A stretch of DNA of 64,000 bases from Ancylothrix sp. D3o (lineage in GTDB: Bacteria > Cyanobacteriota > Cyanobacteriia > Cyanobacteriales > Oscillatoriaceae), in assembly GCF_025370775.1 (NCBI RefSeq), contig NZ_JAMXEX010000005.1, forward strand, positions 173,046-237,045, written 5' to 3'. Both the position numbers and the translations under genes were made by a program. Under the pieces are notes generated by a model. The model made no database searches. It had not been told where the DNA came from and saw only the letters and a list, made by a program, of their open reading frames with translations. Below are positions 55,476 to 64,000 of this stretch, in pieces; within the stretch, counting starts at the first letter, position 1, and each line of letters opens with the position of its first letter.

Positions 55476-55558
55476 AGTTTCAGCACCTTTAACCTAAAAA
55501 TTACCGGAAATTTAACTACTTTGCTCAACTTCAATGCCACCACCCAAGAATTTTAAAT

Positions 55559-58500
55559 TTACTCCTTAATTGTTCGTGATATTTCAATGGCTTTTAATAT
55601 ACTGGTGTAATCAAAATTGTCTGCCAAACCCTTCAGCTTTGCAGCTAACTGAACATTCCTAAGAGAAATCTCATCAATTACCTCATAAATTTCGTGCAAA
55701 CTAGCGCGGATCGTCGCTATTTCTAAACGATCAACTAAACCCGCATTTACACCAGTAAAATCGGCTGAATTTAAACTTCGCCAATTTGTTATTACTGAAA
55801 CTTTTTCTGGGTCTTTTGACTCCCAAACATAAGACACACCCAAATGTTTAGACAAACTCTCAAGAATCTCCAAATCTCGAAACGGCTTGCAGATCACCTC
55901 ATCACAACCCACTTCTAACATCGCCCTTTTTTCTGCCTCAAAACTGCCGGCAGTAACCGCCACAATTACCGTTTTACTCCTTAACAAACACCAACTCCCA
56001 ACAGAAGACTCTGAAAAATCTTCTTGCTCTCCCATTTCGCTGTTTTTTGGTTCCCCTGCCACCACACCGGCACCCATCCCCAAATTACTCCCTATTTGCG
56101 CCTCCCTCGCTCTAATCAAACGAGTCGCCTCCAAACCGTGCATCCCTGCCATTCGCATATCCATAAAAATGATCTGCGGTTCCCACTTTTGCCATAATTT
56201 TAACGCCTCAGAGCCATCTTTGGCTTCTTTAATTTTAAAACCAAGCGGACAAAGCAATTTAACCAATAATTGCCGGTTATTCCATTCATCATCAACAATC
56301 AAAATGCGATAATCAGGTTGATTCGCCGCCAAACCAATCGCTCGCCGCCTTGGCATTTCCCCCACATCCTGATTCCCACTCTCTACCAAACCCACCTCAA
56401 TATCAAACTTAAAAATACTCCCGCTTCCCACCTGACTGCTAACCGTCATTTTACCCCCCATCATCTCTACAAACTTGCGGCTGATCGGCAAACCCAAACC
56501 CGTACCTTCTTGTGATTTTTGGCCGGTTCTTGTCTGCAAAAACGGCTCAAAAATTCTTTCCAATTCCCTCTCAGGAATACCACAGCCGGTATCTTCAATC
56601 TCAAAACCAAGTCTTATCTTTTCCCTCTTTTCTATCCGTTGTTTTTCCTCTTCAGCTTCAGCCGATATATCCACCGGCAAACCTAAAAATTCCCCCACCC
56701 CTACACGCAGACAAACACCCCCATCTTTCGTAAACTTCATCGCATTTCCCATCAAATTAATCAAAACTTGCCGCAATTTAATTTCATCCGTCCGTACCCA
56801 TTCAGGAACCTGCTCACCAACCGAAAACATTAACTGTAAATTCTGCTCTCTCCCCCGCAAACTAAACATCTTCTCTAAATCATTAAGAAAAGCGAATAAA
56901 TTAAAACTTTCTTCATAAACCGTCGTGCGATTCGCTTCAATCTTAGCCATATCTAGCACATCATTAATCAGCGTCAGCAAATGTTCACCACTACGGTTAA
57001 TAATCCCAATATTTTCTCGGTGTTCCTCCGAAATATCCTGACTATCGCTCATTAATTGAGCAAAGCCAAGAATCGCATTTAAAGGCGTTCTCAACTCATG
57101 GCTCATATTCGCCAAAAAAGCACTTTTAGCAAAAGAAGCAGCATTAGCAGCCTCCACAGCTTCTTGCAATTGCAAAGATTGATTTTGAACCTTTGCAAAC
57201 AATTCTGCTTGTTGAACAGCCACCCCTAACTGAATACCCACTTGAGCCAGCATTTGCACTTCAGGCTCTTTCCAATCGCGGGGCATATTATTTTGATAAG
57301 CAGTCAATAAACCCCATAAATTTTCAACAGCAGCCACAGGAACCACAGAAAAAGAACGCGCTTGAAACTGCTCTAATAATTTAATATGACAATCAGTTAA
57401 CCCCGCATTATAAATATCCTTCACCGCCAAAGTTTCCTGATAGCGATAACGCCCACCTTGAGTTTCTTGTAAATAAGAATCTTCCCAAACCTGCTTAATA
57501 TTATCACCCACCAGCGGCACCCAGCCCTCAGCAACAGACTCCGCAATAAATTCGCCACTATAATCAGCAAAAAAGCGGTAAACACTAACACGCGAACATC
57601 CCAACGTTTGGCGTAATTCCTCAGTCACAGTCCGAAAAATAGTGTCCAAATCAAAAGTTTCTCGCATTTTTTGTGTCACTTGGCGCATCGTTTTTTCGCG
57701 TTCTAAAGCTTCTCGTAAAGCTATCTCTGCACCTTTGCGAGCCGTTATATCTAAAGAAATAACAGTCACAATCCAGCCGTTTTGCCCTTCATCCCAGCGG
57801 GAATTATTTGTTTGAGAAATCCAACGTAAACTGCCATCTTTATGCAAAAATCGATATTCATAATTTCCCGTTCGCTCCGCGAAAATATCAGCATATAAAA
57901 CCTCTGACACCGCCTGCCAATCTTCCCTCACAATCCGACTTGCCCAGAGGTCTTTATCAGCTATTAATTCTTGGGAAGTATAGCCAGAAATCGCCTCACA
58001 GCCGGCAGCAATATGAGCAATTTCCCAATTCTCATCCTCAAACACCCGCAAACTGCTAATCGCGGCAATCGCATTATTCAAAATATCATTTAACTTCGCT
58101 TTTGATGCCTCAATTTGAGATTCACTCCGCTGTAAAGCCTCAGTTCTATCTTGTACTTGCGCTTCTAAAGTGCGATTGTAATCTGCCAAAATTTGCTGCG
58201 TTTTTCTGCGTTCGCTGATATCCACAAAAGCATTAATTGTATAAATCACAACCCCTTCTTTATTAAACACAGGACTAGCCCGTACTTCCAAAGGAATCAC
58301 TACCCCATCACTGCGCCGAACTTCAAGATCATCCGCCACAACAATTTCCCCAGCCAAAGCCCGGAAAGCCGGCAATTCCTCAGCAGGATAAAGCTCATTT
58401 GTCCCACTTTTGTATATTTGATAAGCTTGTGAAATTGCCGCCGCTGGCAAATCAAAAACCACGCCCTTATCAAGAATCTTTCGGCCTATATTATTAACAA

Positions 58501-59893
58501 CAATAATCTGCCCCTTTGCATCAAAAACCGATACACCAATAGGAACCGCCTCTAAAAGCGTAGAGAACTTTTTATGACTTTCTTTAAGCGCCTCAAAAGA
58601 CTCCTTAAGCGACTGAGCCATGCGATTAAAAGAAACCGTTAACTCCCCCACTTCCTCAGCACCCATCACCGGAATATTGCCTTGAAATTCCCCAAAAGTG
58701 ATATTTTTTGCCGCCGCATTTAAACGCAAAATCGGTCGCGTTATCCAGCGAGCCGTTAAAATCCCAATAACAATCGCCCCCATAAACGTAGCAAAACAAA
58801 GCAAGATTGTCAGGCGAGTATTGTCATTAATCCGCCCCATAAAATCCGACTCAGGGACAGTAATAATCATTATCCAATCTAAACCAAACCGATCTCGATA
58901 GGGAAAAATCTGCACAAATTGTCTTTCCCCATTGCTGCTGACAAAAGAAAATTTTTTTGGTTGTTGTAAATTTTCAAAACCAAATTTGCTTGCTAATTGT
59001 TCGGCAATTTCGCGCGTTTGCCTATCTTGACTATTCAGCATAGGTAATCTCTGAGAATCAGCCGGCGTTGGCAGATAATAAGCCTTTTCTAATGTAGATG
59101 TCGCCACCAAATCACCCGAACGCTCAATAATAAAAGCTTTTCCTGAGCGAGAAAAACGCAATTGATTGAGAAAGGTACTAATATTACCTAGAGGAACATC
59201 CGAAGTAAAAAAGCCTTGCAATTGTTCCCCCCGATCATAAACCGGCATTGCAGCGATCATTCCTAAACTAAGCCCTGCTCGGTAAACAAAAATCGGTGTC
59301 CAAGTTTGCTTTCCCACAGCTTTTGCATGGCGATACCAAGGCAATTTCCGAAAATCGTCAGCCAATGTATAAAGCAATTTTTCAGGATTACCAAAAGAGT
59401 CAACCGAATAAAATTTCCGTAGACCGGCTTCGGCATTTGTCATTTTACTCAAGTAGCGGCTACCAATCGTCGCATTATGTCCCATTAAGCTTCGGACTTG
59501 TTCGCGTATTTCCTCAGAATGAATCCGTGCATAACTAATATATTCTTGTTGCTCATTCCAGAAAGTAATCGACGAAATCGATTGATACACGATCATCTGC
59601 TGCCAAAACTGTTTTCGCAATTGCTCAAAATCTTTTATATTTAAAGTCTCCTGCTCTACAGCAAGCCGGTTTGCTTCAATAACTTGGTGTGGTGCCTCAA
59701 AGTATCTATCAAGGCGATCAGTGATTCGTCCTGATACCTCATTCATCAATTGATTAGCCAAGTCTTCAACAGCTTGCTGCCCGTTTTTATAAGAAAAATA
59801 TCCCACCAATCCAACCGCCGCCAGCGTTTGCAGCACAAAAGGAACGATTAGAACGGTTCGTAAATTAAATTTAACAATCTTGCTACCAACCAC
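55559..59893 (-). CDS. Membrane-bound hybrid histidine kinase with CHASE/Cache sensor and cyanobacteriochrome-like GAF domain
   Basis: A 1444-residue protein starting at a GTG (59893). Two membrane segments (about 12-30 and 350-375, LTILLCFATFMGAIVIGI) flank a large periplasmic Cache-type sensor. HAMP, PAS domains near 450-560 and 600-740, and a GAF domain (about 755-925) follow. The GAF has DCHIKLLEQFQ, with Cys835-His836 in the position of the bilin-binding Cys-His of phytochromes and cyanobacteriochromes. Then come HisKA (FLANMSHELRTPLNAILGF), HATPase (LINLMGNAMKFTKDG, FEIEDTGCGI, GTGLGLPIS), a receiver (IFMDMRMAGMHGL, with an insert of about 40 residues before the next strand) and a helical tail. 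The sensor input is unknown. Confidence 0.92.
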   Translation of the reverse strand: MVGSKIVKFNLRTVLIVPFVLQTLAAVGLVGYFSYKNGQQAVEDLANQLMNEVSGRITDRLDRYFEAPHQVIEANRLAVEQETLNIKDFEQLRKQFWQQMIVYQSISSITFWNEQQEYISYARIHSEEIREQVRSLMGHNATIGSRYLSKMTNAEAGLRKFYSVDSFGNPEKLLYTLADDFRKLPWYRHAKAVGKQTWTPIFVYRAGLSLGMIAAMPVYDRGEQLQGFFTSDVPLGNISTFLNQLRFSRSGKAFIIERSGDLVATSTLEKAYYLPTPADSQRLPMLNSQDRQTREIAEQLASKFGFENLQQPKKFSFVSSNGERQFVQIFPYRDRFGLDWIMIITVPESDFMGRINDNTRLTILLCFATFMGAIVIGILTARWITRPILRLNAAAKNITFGEFQGNIPVMGAEEVGELTVSFNRMAQSLKESFEALKESHKKFSTLLEAVPIGVSVFDAKGQIIVVNNIGRKILDKGVVFDLPAAAISQAYQIYKSGTNELYPAEELPAFRALAGEIVVADDLEVRRSDGVVIPLEVRASPVFNKEGVVIYTINAFVDISERRKTQQILADYNRTLEAQVQDRTEALQRSESQIEASKAKLNDILNNAIAAISSLRVFEDENWEIAHIAAGCEAISGYTSQELIADKDLWASRIVREDWQAVSEVLYADIFAERTGNYEYRFLHKDGSLRWISQTNNSRWDEGQNGWIVTVISLDITARKGAEIALREALEREKTMRQVTQKMRETFDLDTIFRTVTEELRQTLGCSRVSVYRFFADYSGEFIAESVAEGWVPLVGDNIKQVWEDSYLQETQGGRYRYQETLAVKDIYNAGLTDCHIKLLEQFQARSFSVVPVAAVENLWGLLTAYQNNMPRDWKEPEVQMLAQVGIQLGVAVQQAELFAKVQNQSLQLQEAVEAANAASFAKSAFLANMSHELRTPLNAILGFAQLMSDSQDISEEHRENIGIINRSGEHLLTLINDVLDMAKIEANRTTVYEESFNLFAFLNDLEKMFSLRGREQNLQLMFSVGEQVPEWVRTDEIKLRQVLINLMGNAMKFTKDGGVCLRVGVGEFLGLPVDISAEAEEEKQRIEKREKIRLGFEIEDTGCGIPERELERIFEPFLQTRTGQKSQEGTGLGLPISRKFVEMMGGKMTVSSQVGSGSIFKFDIEVGLVESGNQDVGEMPRRRAIGLAANQPDYRILIVDDEWNNRQLLVKLLCPLGFKIKEAKDGSEALKLWQKWEPQIIFMDMRMAGMHGLEATRLIRAREAQIGSNLGMGAGVVAGEPKNSEMGEQEDFSESSVGSWCLLRSKTVIVAVTAGSFEAEKRAMLEVGCDEVICKPFRDLEILESLSKHLGVSYVWESKDPEKVSVITNWRSLNSADFTGVNAGLVDRLEIATIRASLHEIYEVIDEISLRNVQLAAKLKGLADNFDYTSILKAIEISRTIKE

Positions 59894-60069
59894 GAATTGT
59901 CATTTTTTTTAAAGATAATAAAAGTGTAATTGGATTTTTCCAAAAAAATCACTTTCCCCAACTCATCCAAAAGCCTTGAAACCCTCTCCCACCCAAAGCC
60001 GGCAAAAACCTGACTCTTGAACAATGAAAAGCGATAATTTTAGGAAACCAACTTCAAACAACAACACTT

Positions 60070-60420
60070 GTGAAATACTTTTTCTTAACCGAAGGATGGA
60101 CAATCGGGCGAGTATGGACAGCCGAAGGACTGTGGAACGAACTCGCCTGGAGACGACCAGCCGACATCCAACGACTCAACCTCTGCTTACTCGAAACCGG
60201 CGAAAAACTTTGGCTTTACCGCGTTGAAGAAGCCGTTCTCATGGTAGAAGTCAAACCCATCTTACCGCCCAGCGATCCAGAAGCCCAACCCTTCGCCCAA
60301 GTCGTCCTCAAACGCCTAATCACCGCAGATCAAGTCATTGAAAGACTTTGCTCAACAGCCGCCCTTTGCCAAACCGGCGGCATCCTTGAATTTATCGACA
60401 ACCCCAAACCGCAAAATTAA
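60070..60420 (+). CDS. Conserved hypothetical protein upstream of psbB
   Basis: A 116-residue protein with a GTG start. FFLTEGWTIGRVWTAEGLWN, then DIQRLNLCLLETGEKLWLYR and EEAVLMVEVKP resemble a cyanobacterial protein I have seen near photosystem II genes, but the function is unknown. It has no membrane segment and two cysteines. It precedes psbB by 241 bases on the same strand; that gap has its own promoter-like sequence, so cotranscription is uncertain. Confidence 0.75.
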   Translation: MKYFFLTEGWTIGRVWTAEGLWNELAWRRPADIQRLNLCLLETGEKLWLYRVEEAVLMVEVKPILPPSDPEAQPFAQVVLKRLITADQVIERLCSTAALCQTGGILEFIDNPKPQN

Positions 60421-60576
60421 TAAATAGAGTAAAAATCCCGATCCGAGCCACGAAAATAAACAACCGGCTTGCATTCGAGCCCCTCAATGGTTACACTTCT
60501 TTAAATACTACTCATTTTCGAGCGTAGTCTTGTCAAACAGCCCGCAACCAAACCCAAGCAAAACTTGCGGTAAAAA

Positions 60577-60606
60577 TTGCCGACAGTTAAGACAGCCGCG
60601 CATAAT
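60577..60606 (+). promoter_or_regulatory. Candidate psbB promoter
   Basis: TTGCCG at 60577-60582 and CATAAT at 60601-60606 with an 18-base spacer form a sigma-70-type promoter. The start would be near 60613, giving a leader of about 50 bases that contains GAGGAGG before the psbB ATG. Confidence 0.4.
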
Positions 60607-60661
60607 CAGAAAATTGATAAAGTTTAACCAAACATCGCTAATTGAGGAGGAGTCGTAGTCA

Positions 60662-62188
60662 ATGGGACTACCCTGGTACCGAGTACACACAGTCGTCCTG
60701 AATGACCCAGGCCGGTTGATTGCAGTACACTTAATGCACACCGCCCTCGTCGCGGGCTGGGCCGGCTCTATGGCCCTCTATGAACTCGCCATTTTTGACC
60801 CCAGCGATCCCGTCCTCAACCCCATGTGGCGTCAGGGGATGTTCGTCATGCCCTTTATGGCACGTTTGGGAGTCACCGGCTCTTGGCGTGGTTGGAGCAT
60901 CACCGGCGAAACCGCCGTTGACCCCGGCTTCTGGAGTTTTGAAGGCGTAGCCGCCGCCCACATTATCTTGTCCGGGTTGCTATTTTTAGCCGCCTGCTGG
61001 CACTGGGTATATTGGGATCTCGAACTCTTCAGAGACCCCCGCACCGGCGAACCGGCCCTCGACCTGCCGAAAATGTTCGGCATTCACCTGTTTTTATCCG
61101 GTCTACTTTGCTTCGGTTTCGGAGCCTTCCACCTCAGCGGTCTATTTGGCCCCGGTATGTGGGTTTCTGACCCCTACGGACTCACGGGCCACGTTGAAGC
61201 AGTCGCACCCGCTTGGGGGCCAGAAGGTTTTAACCCCTTCAACCCCGGTGGTATCGTCGCTCACCACATCGCCGCTGGTATTGTAGGCATTATTGCTGGT
61301 TTGTTCCACCTCAGCGTCCGTCCCCCAGAACGCCTCTACCGCGCTCTGCGGATGGGTAACATCGAAACTGTGCTCTCCAGCAGTATCGCTGCGGTTTTCT
61401 TTGCAGCCTTTGTTGTCGCCGGCACCATGTGGTATGGCTCAGCAGCCACCCCCATCGAATTGTTTGGCCCCACCCGCTATCAGTGGGATAACGGCTACTT
61501 CCAACAAGAAATTCAGCGCCGCGTAGAAACCAGTCTGGCAGAAGGCCAAAACCAAGCCCAAGCCTACGAAGAAATTCCTGAAAAACTGGCTTTCTATGAC
61601 TACGTTGGCAACAACCCCGCAAAAGGCGGTCTGTTCCGTGTAGGCCCAATGAACAATGGCGACGGCTTAGCCAAAGGTTGGCAAGGTCACGCCGTATTTA
61701 AAGATGGTGAAGGACGCGAATTATTTGTTCGCCGCATCCCCAACTTCTTTGAAACTTTCCCCGTGCTTTTGGTTGACAAAGACGGTGTACTCCGCGCCGA
61801 CATTCCTTTCCGTCGCGCTGAGTCTAAATACAACTTTGAGCAAGCCGGTGTAAGTGTCAGCTTCTATGGTGGTGAACTCGACGGTCAAACCTTCGATGAC
61901 CCCTCCACAGTCAAGAAATTTGCCCGTAAAGCTCAACAAGGCGAAATCTTCGACTTCGACCGCGAAGTTTTCAACTCTGATGGTGTGTTCCGCACCAGCC
62001 CTCGCGGTTGGTTCACCTACGGCCACGCTTGCTTTGCGTTGTTGTTCTTCTTTGGACACATTTGGCACGGCACCCGCACCATCTTCCGCGATGTGTTTGC
62101 TGGTGTTGACCCCGAACTCTCCGAACAAGTCGAGTTTGGTCTGTTCCAGAAACTCGGTGATACCACGACTCGTAAGCAAGAAGTATAG
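60662..62188 (+). CDS. psbB: Photosystem II chlorophyll-binding protein CP47
   Basis: Core antenna protein of photosystem II in the thylakoid membrane. At 508 residues it is full length. The start [20 protein letters not shown] and [20 protein letters not shown] are diagnostic; six transmembrane helices carry chlorophyll-binding histidines ([45 protein letters not shown]). The large lumenal loop lies between about 265 and 445. GAGGAGG sits 9 bases before the ATG. psbT follows after 95 bases. High expression is expected and codon use is C-rich at third positions compared with neighbours. Confidence 0.99.
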   Translation: MGLPWYRVHTVVLNDPGRLIAVHLMHTALVAGWAGSMALYELAIFDPSDPVLNPMWRQGMFVMPFMARLGVTGSWRGWSITGETAVDPGFWSFEGVAAAHIILSGLLFLAACWHWVYWDLELFRDPRTGEPALDLPKMFGIHLFLSGLLCFGFGAFHLSGLFGPGMWVSDPYGLTGHVEAVAPAWGPEGFNPFNPGGIVAHHIAAGIVGIIAGLFHLSVRPPERLYRALRMGNIETVLSSSIAAVFFAAFVVAGTMWYGSAATPIELFGPTRYQWDNGYFQQEIQRRVETSLAEGQNQAQAYEEIPEKLAFYDYVGNNPAKGGLFRVGPMNNGDGLAKGWQGHAVFKDGEGRELFVRRIPNFFETFPVLLVDKDGVLRADIPFRRAESKYNFEQAGVSVSFYGGELDGQTFDDPSTVKKFARKAQQGEIFDFDREVFNSDGVFRTSPRGWFTYGHACFALLFFFGHIWHGTRTIFRDVFAGVDPELSEQVEFGLFQKLGDTTTRKQEV

Positions 62189-62283
62189 ACCCTGTTTGAT
62201 TGGTGTAGAGGCGCTCTTGGTAGTGTCTCTACACTCAAATAAAAGTATCTTGGTAACTAATTAGCTCCTGAGAGAATCCGCAA

Positions 62284-62382
62284 ATGGAAAGCTTTGTTTA
62301 CGTTCTAATTTTGGCAATGACTATCGGCTTACTATTTTTTGCTATCGCATTTCGGGAACCCCCCCGGATCGAGAAAAAATAA
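62284..62382 (+). CDS. psbT: Photosystem II reaction centre protein T
   Basis: A 32-residue single-helix protein, [20 protein letters not shown] followed by [12 protein letters not shown]. It is the usual PsbT sequence, associated with the photosystem II dimer interface and the D1-D2 core. The gene is short enough to be missed by length filters. It follows psbB by 95 bases and ends before a good terminator at 62461, as in other cyanobacteria, so the two form an operon. Confidence 0.97.
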   Translation: MESFVYVLILAMTIGLLFFAIAFREPPRIEKK

Positions 62383-62460
62383 GCCTCTTCTCTGTTTTCT
62401 GATTATTCCTGACTCCCTCTATGAGGCCGGTTCAGGAATACAATTTTGGAAAATACCCCG

Positions 62461-62491
62461 CCAGAGCAGTGCAAAACCGGCTCTGGTTTTT
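62461..62491 (+). terminator. Rho-independent terminator of the psbB-psbT operon
   Basis: CCAGAGC (62461-62467) pairs with GCTCTGG (62480-62486), loop 12, followed by TTTTTGTTTG. It lies 78 bases after the psbT stop. Confidence 0.85.
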
Positions 62492-62783
62492 GTTTGTTTG
62501 GTAAAATATCTTTTCTATTAAATTCTCTCGGCAAGCAATGGTGGAGGGAGGCTGTCGCACTCTTCTTTTGTTTGCAAGATAGTTCTTCCTTATCAATTTT
62601 AGCATAGCATGGCTGGGGGATGGATGTCAAGCCTTCTCCTCTTCTTTATTAGAGGCCGGTTTTTCAAAAATTAATTTGTTTTGTCTTTCTGTTTGCTTAT
62701 TCTTGATGACAATCTTTTTGCTTATTAACAAGATATTAGACGATTTGTCAAGAGTATTTATACTTAAAATTAGTCCTTTTTCC

Positions 62784-62842
62784 AAAAGATCCGACAATTC
62801 CGACATCTTTGCCCAAAAAGATCCGACAATTCCGACATCTTT
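62784..62842. repeat. Two tandem copies of a 27-base hairpin sequence
   Basis: AAAAGATCCGACAATTCCGA followed by CATCTTT occurs at 62784-62810 and again at 62816-62842 (period 32). Each copy can fold with AAAGAT against ATCTTT as stem. The region lies 185 bases before the RTX start. Function is unknown. Confidence 0.8.
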
Positions 62843-63026
62843 TTTGTTGTCATCTTCCCAAAGACTGAGTAATAATATGTCTAAAGGCAGAAAAACTGAG
62901 AAATTCAGCAAACGTACAAGCTTAAGCGGTAAATTTAAGAGCTTTTGAGGTTTGACTTTCCTTTCGTCCTGCTTGTTAGGTGCATTTAAATTGTTCAAAA
63001 TCTTACACTCTACACTCGACAAATTC

Positions 63027-64000
63027 ATGTCTCAACAACAAAGCACCGGCAATAACGATATTTTAATAGGCACAATAGATGCAGATATCCTTAGTGGAAA
63101 AGCCGGCAATGATATCTTACTCGGCTATATTAATGACGATCTGCTGTTTGGCAATGCAGACGATGACTTAGTATTTGGCAATCAAGGCAATGATACCCTA
63201 CGGGGGGGACGCGGAAACGACCTCTTACAGGGAGGCGCGGATAATGATCAAGTTTCTGGCGATCTTGGCAATGATACAGTTAATGGTGAGCTAGGCAACG
63301 ATACTTTATTTGGCGGAAGTTCTGACGGCAGCAATAATGATAGTAACGGGCAAGACGTACTCATCGGCGGTGCCGGGGATGATTTAATTTTCGGTAATGG
63401 TGGAGAAGATCAACTTTTCGGAAACACCGGCACCGATACCCTAGCCGGTGGAAAAGGTAATGATACGCTTAATGGTGGAGCCGGTAACGATATCTTATCA
63501 GGAGATATGGGAGACGACCGGCTTGTTGGAGACTTAGGGACAGATACCCTAACAGGCGCTTCTGGAAATGATACCTTTGTGATAGGCTTACGCAGAGATA
63601 TCGCTGGAATTTTATCAACAGGCGGAGCTTCAATAGAGCAGGCAGACTCGATCACAGATTTTGTCAAAGGTCAAGATAAAATTGAAATCCTGGGTGGATT
63701 AACTTTTGAGCAATTAAGGATTTTTGCCGGTACTGGTGAGTATGCTGGGTTTAGCATTATTCAAGAAACGGTTTCCGGGCACTATTTATCAATTTTACGG
63801 GGCATAGAAGCGGCTACAATTGAGCGTAGTGATTTTGTAGGGTTGGCTGCTTCAACACCGGCACCGGCACCAAACCCAACACCGGCACCAACACCAAACC
63901 CAACACCGGCACCCACACCAGATCCCACACCAGATCCCACACCAGATCCCACACCAGATCCCACACCAGATCCCACACCAGATCCCACACCAGATCCCAC
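63027..64000 (+). CDS. RTX calcium-binding repeat exoprotein (5' part, runs off the right edge)
   Basis: An open frame of 324 codons from the ATG at 63027 to the edge. Residues 10-190 are hemolysin-type nonapeptide repeats GGxGxDxUx (GGRGNDLLQGGADNDQ, GGAGDDLIFGNGGEDQLFG, GGKGNDTLNGGAGNDIL), which bind calcium in a beta-roll. A short globular end follows (TDFVKGQDKIEILGGLTFEQ, as in many cyanobacterial RTX proteins). From about residue 275 there is an Ala/Pro/Thr/Asn stretch and then Thr-Pro-Asp-Pro tandem units running to the edge. Such proteins are exported by type I systems and may serve in adhesion, motility or the S-layer. There is no signal peptide, as expected. Confidence 0.92.
   Translation, partial: MSQQQSTGNNDILIGTIDADILSGKAGNDILLGYINDDLLFGNADDDLVFGNQGNDTLRGGRGNDLLQGGADNDQVSGDLGNDTVNGELGNDTLFGGSSDGSNNDSNGQDVLIGGAGDDLIFGNGGEDQLFGNTGTDTLAGGKGNDTLNGGAGNDILSGDMGDDRLVGDLGTDTLTGASGNDTFVIGLRRDIAGILSTGGASIEQADSITDFVKGQDKIEILGGLTFEQLRIFAGTGEYAGFSIIQETVSGHYLSILRGIEAATIERSDFVGLAASTPAPAPNPTPAPTPNPTPAPTPDPTPDPTPDPTPDPTPDPTPDPTPDP
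63915..64000 (+). repeat. 12-base tandem repeat coding Thr-Pro-Asp-Pro
   Basis: ACACCAGATCCC repeated seven times and continuing past the edge, preceded by imperfect units ending in CCGGCACCA. It encodes a rigid Pro-rich linker inside the RTX protein. The near-perfect copies suggest length change by slippage. Confidence 0.9.

Larger units (their letters stand above)
62383..63026. other. Intergenic region between psbT and the RTX gene
   Basis: A 644-base gap holding the psbT terminator (62461) and a 32-base direct repeat (62784-62842). An opposite-strand open frame of 133 codons (62627-63028) starts inside the first codon of the RTX gene and includes the repeat; it has no ribosome binding site or recognisable family and is treated as doubtful. 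The RTX promoter must lie in the last 150 bases. Confidence 0.5.

Noticed and set aside
62627..63028. Leftward frame of 133 codons in the gap before the RTX gene
   Set aside because: It starts inside the RTX start codon, includes the 32-base direct repeat, has no ribosome binding site and matches no family I know. Kept only as a note in the intergenic entry.
63915..64000. Second possible CRISPR array or satellite
   Set aside because: The 12-base units lie in frame inside the RTX coding sequence and encode Thr-Pro-Asp-Pro.

Overview
The window is a chromosomal segment from a cyanobacterium, most likely a filamentous, Oscillatoria-like one. The evidence is a psbB-psbT photosystem II operon (60662-62382), a cyanobacterial-type NADP isocitrate dehydrogenase, several protein families typical of cyanobacteria (Nif11, TIGR04376-like, TIGR02450-like Trp-rich, DUF1400-alpha/beta hydrolase, DUF4347 and RTX exoproteins) and very large multi-sensor kinases. 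The common cyanobacterial HIP1 octamer GCGATCGC was not noticed. RCCGGY-type hexamers (GCCGGC, ACCGGC, GCCGGT) are strikingly frequent instead.

Layout. 1-844 is the 5' part of a leftward DUF4347/beta-helix exoprotein. 1484-3945 is an lptA-lptB-lptF/G lipopolysaccharide export operon, followed by a Gly/Pro/Ser-rich membrane-anchored protein. Then come icd (leftward), a small membrane protein and a CysQ-like phosphatase. 8721-15181 is a leftward envelope-glycan cluster: three methyltransferases, a DPM1-like GT2 and two tandem DUF2142 (GT-C-like) membrane proteins. An MFS exporter and a zinc-ribbon DUF6671-like protein follow.

17957-26474 is an accessory stretch. It holds a DUF433/DUF5615 toxin-antitoxin pair running into a restriction endonuclease gene, a convergent overlapping C5-cytosine methyltransferase, an AbrB/PIN pair, acs, and a tandem duplication of a second AbrB-like/PIN module. 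In that duplication the ends of the unit are almost identical while the antitoxin C-terminus and toxin N-terminus have diverged. 26471-28126 holds small genes (Trp-rich protein, an easily missed 52-residue acidic protein, rhomboid protease, solo Nif11 protein) and a candidate small RNA.

28126-32928 carries an S9 peptidase, truB and a DUF1400 hydrolase. 33315-41386 is a rightward signalling cluster: a 1727-residue Ser/Thr kinase-ATPase-GAF-histidine kinase, a REC-PAS-PAS protein and a degenerate histidine kinase. 41413-48725 is mostly leftward housekeeping (EamA transporter, ligA, TIGR04376-like, a Pro/Thr-rich membrane protein, mnmG). 49127-59893 is a leftward phosphorelay cluster with two hybrid kinases of about 1445 residues and a REC-GGDEF cyclase, plus a secreted protein built from two copies of a four-cysteine domain. 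One hybrid kinase has a Cys-His bearing, cyanobacteriochrome-like GAF domain. 60070-62382 is the psbB-psbT region, and the right edge holds the start of an RTX-repeat exoprotein with a Thr-Pro-Asp-Pro tail.

No tRNA, rRNA, CRISPR array or intact insertion sequence was recognised. Functional calls come from reading motifs by eye. No database search or alignment was run.
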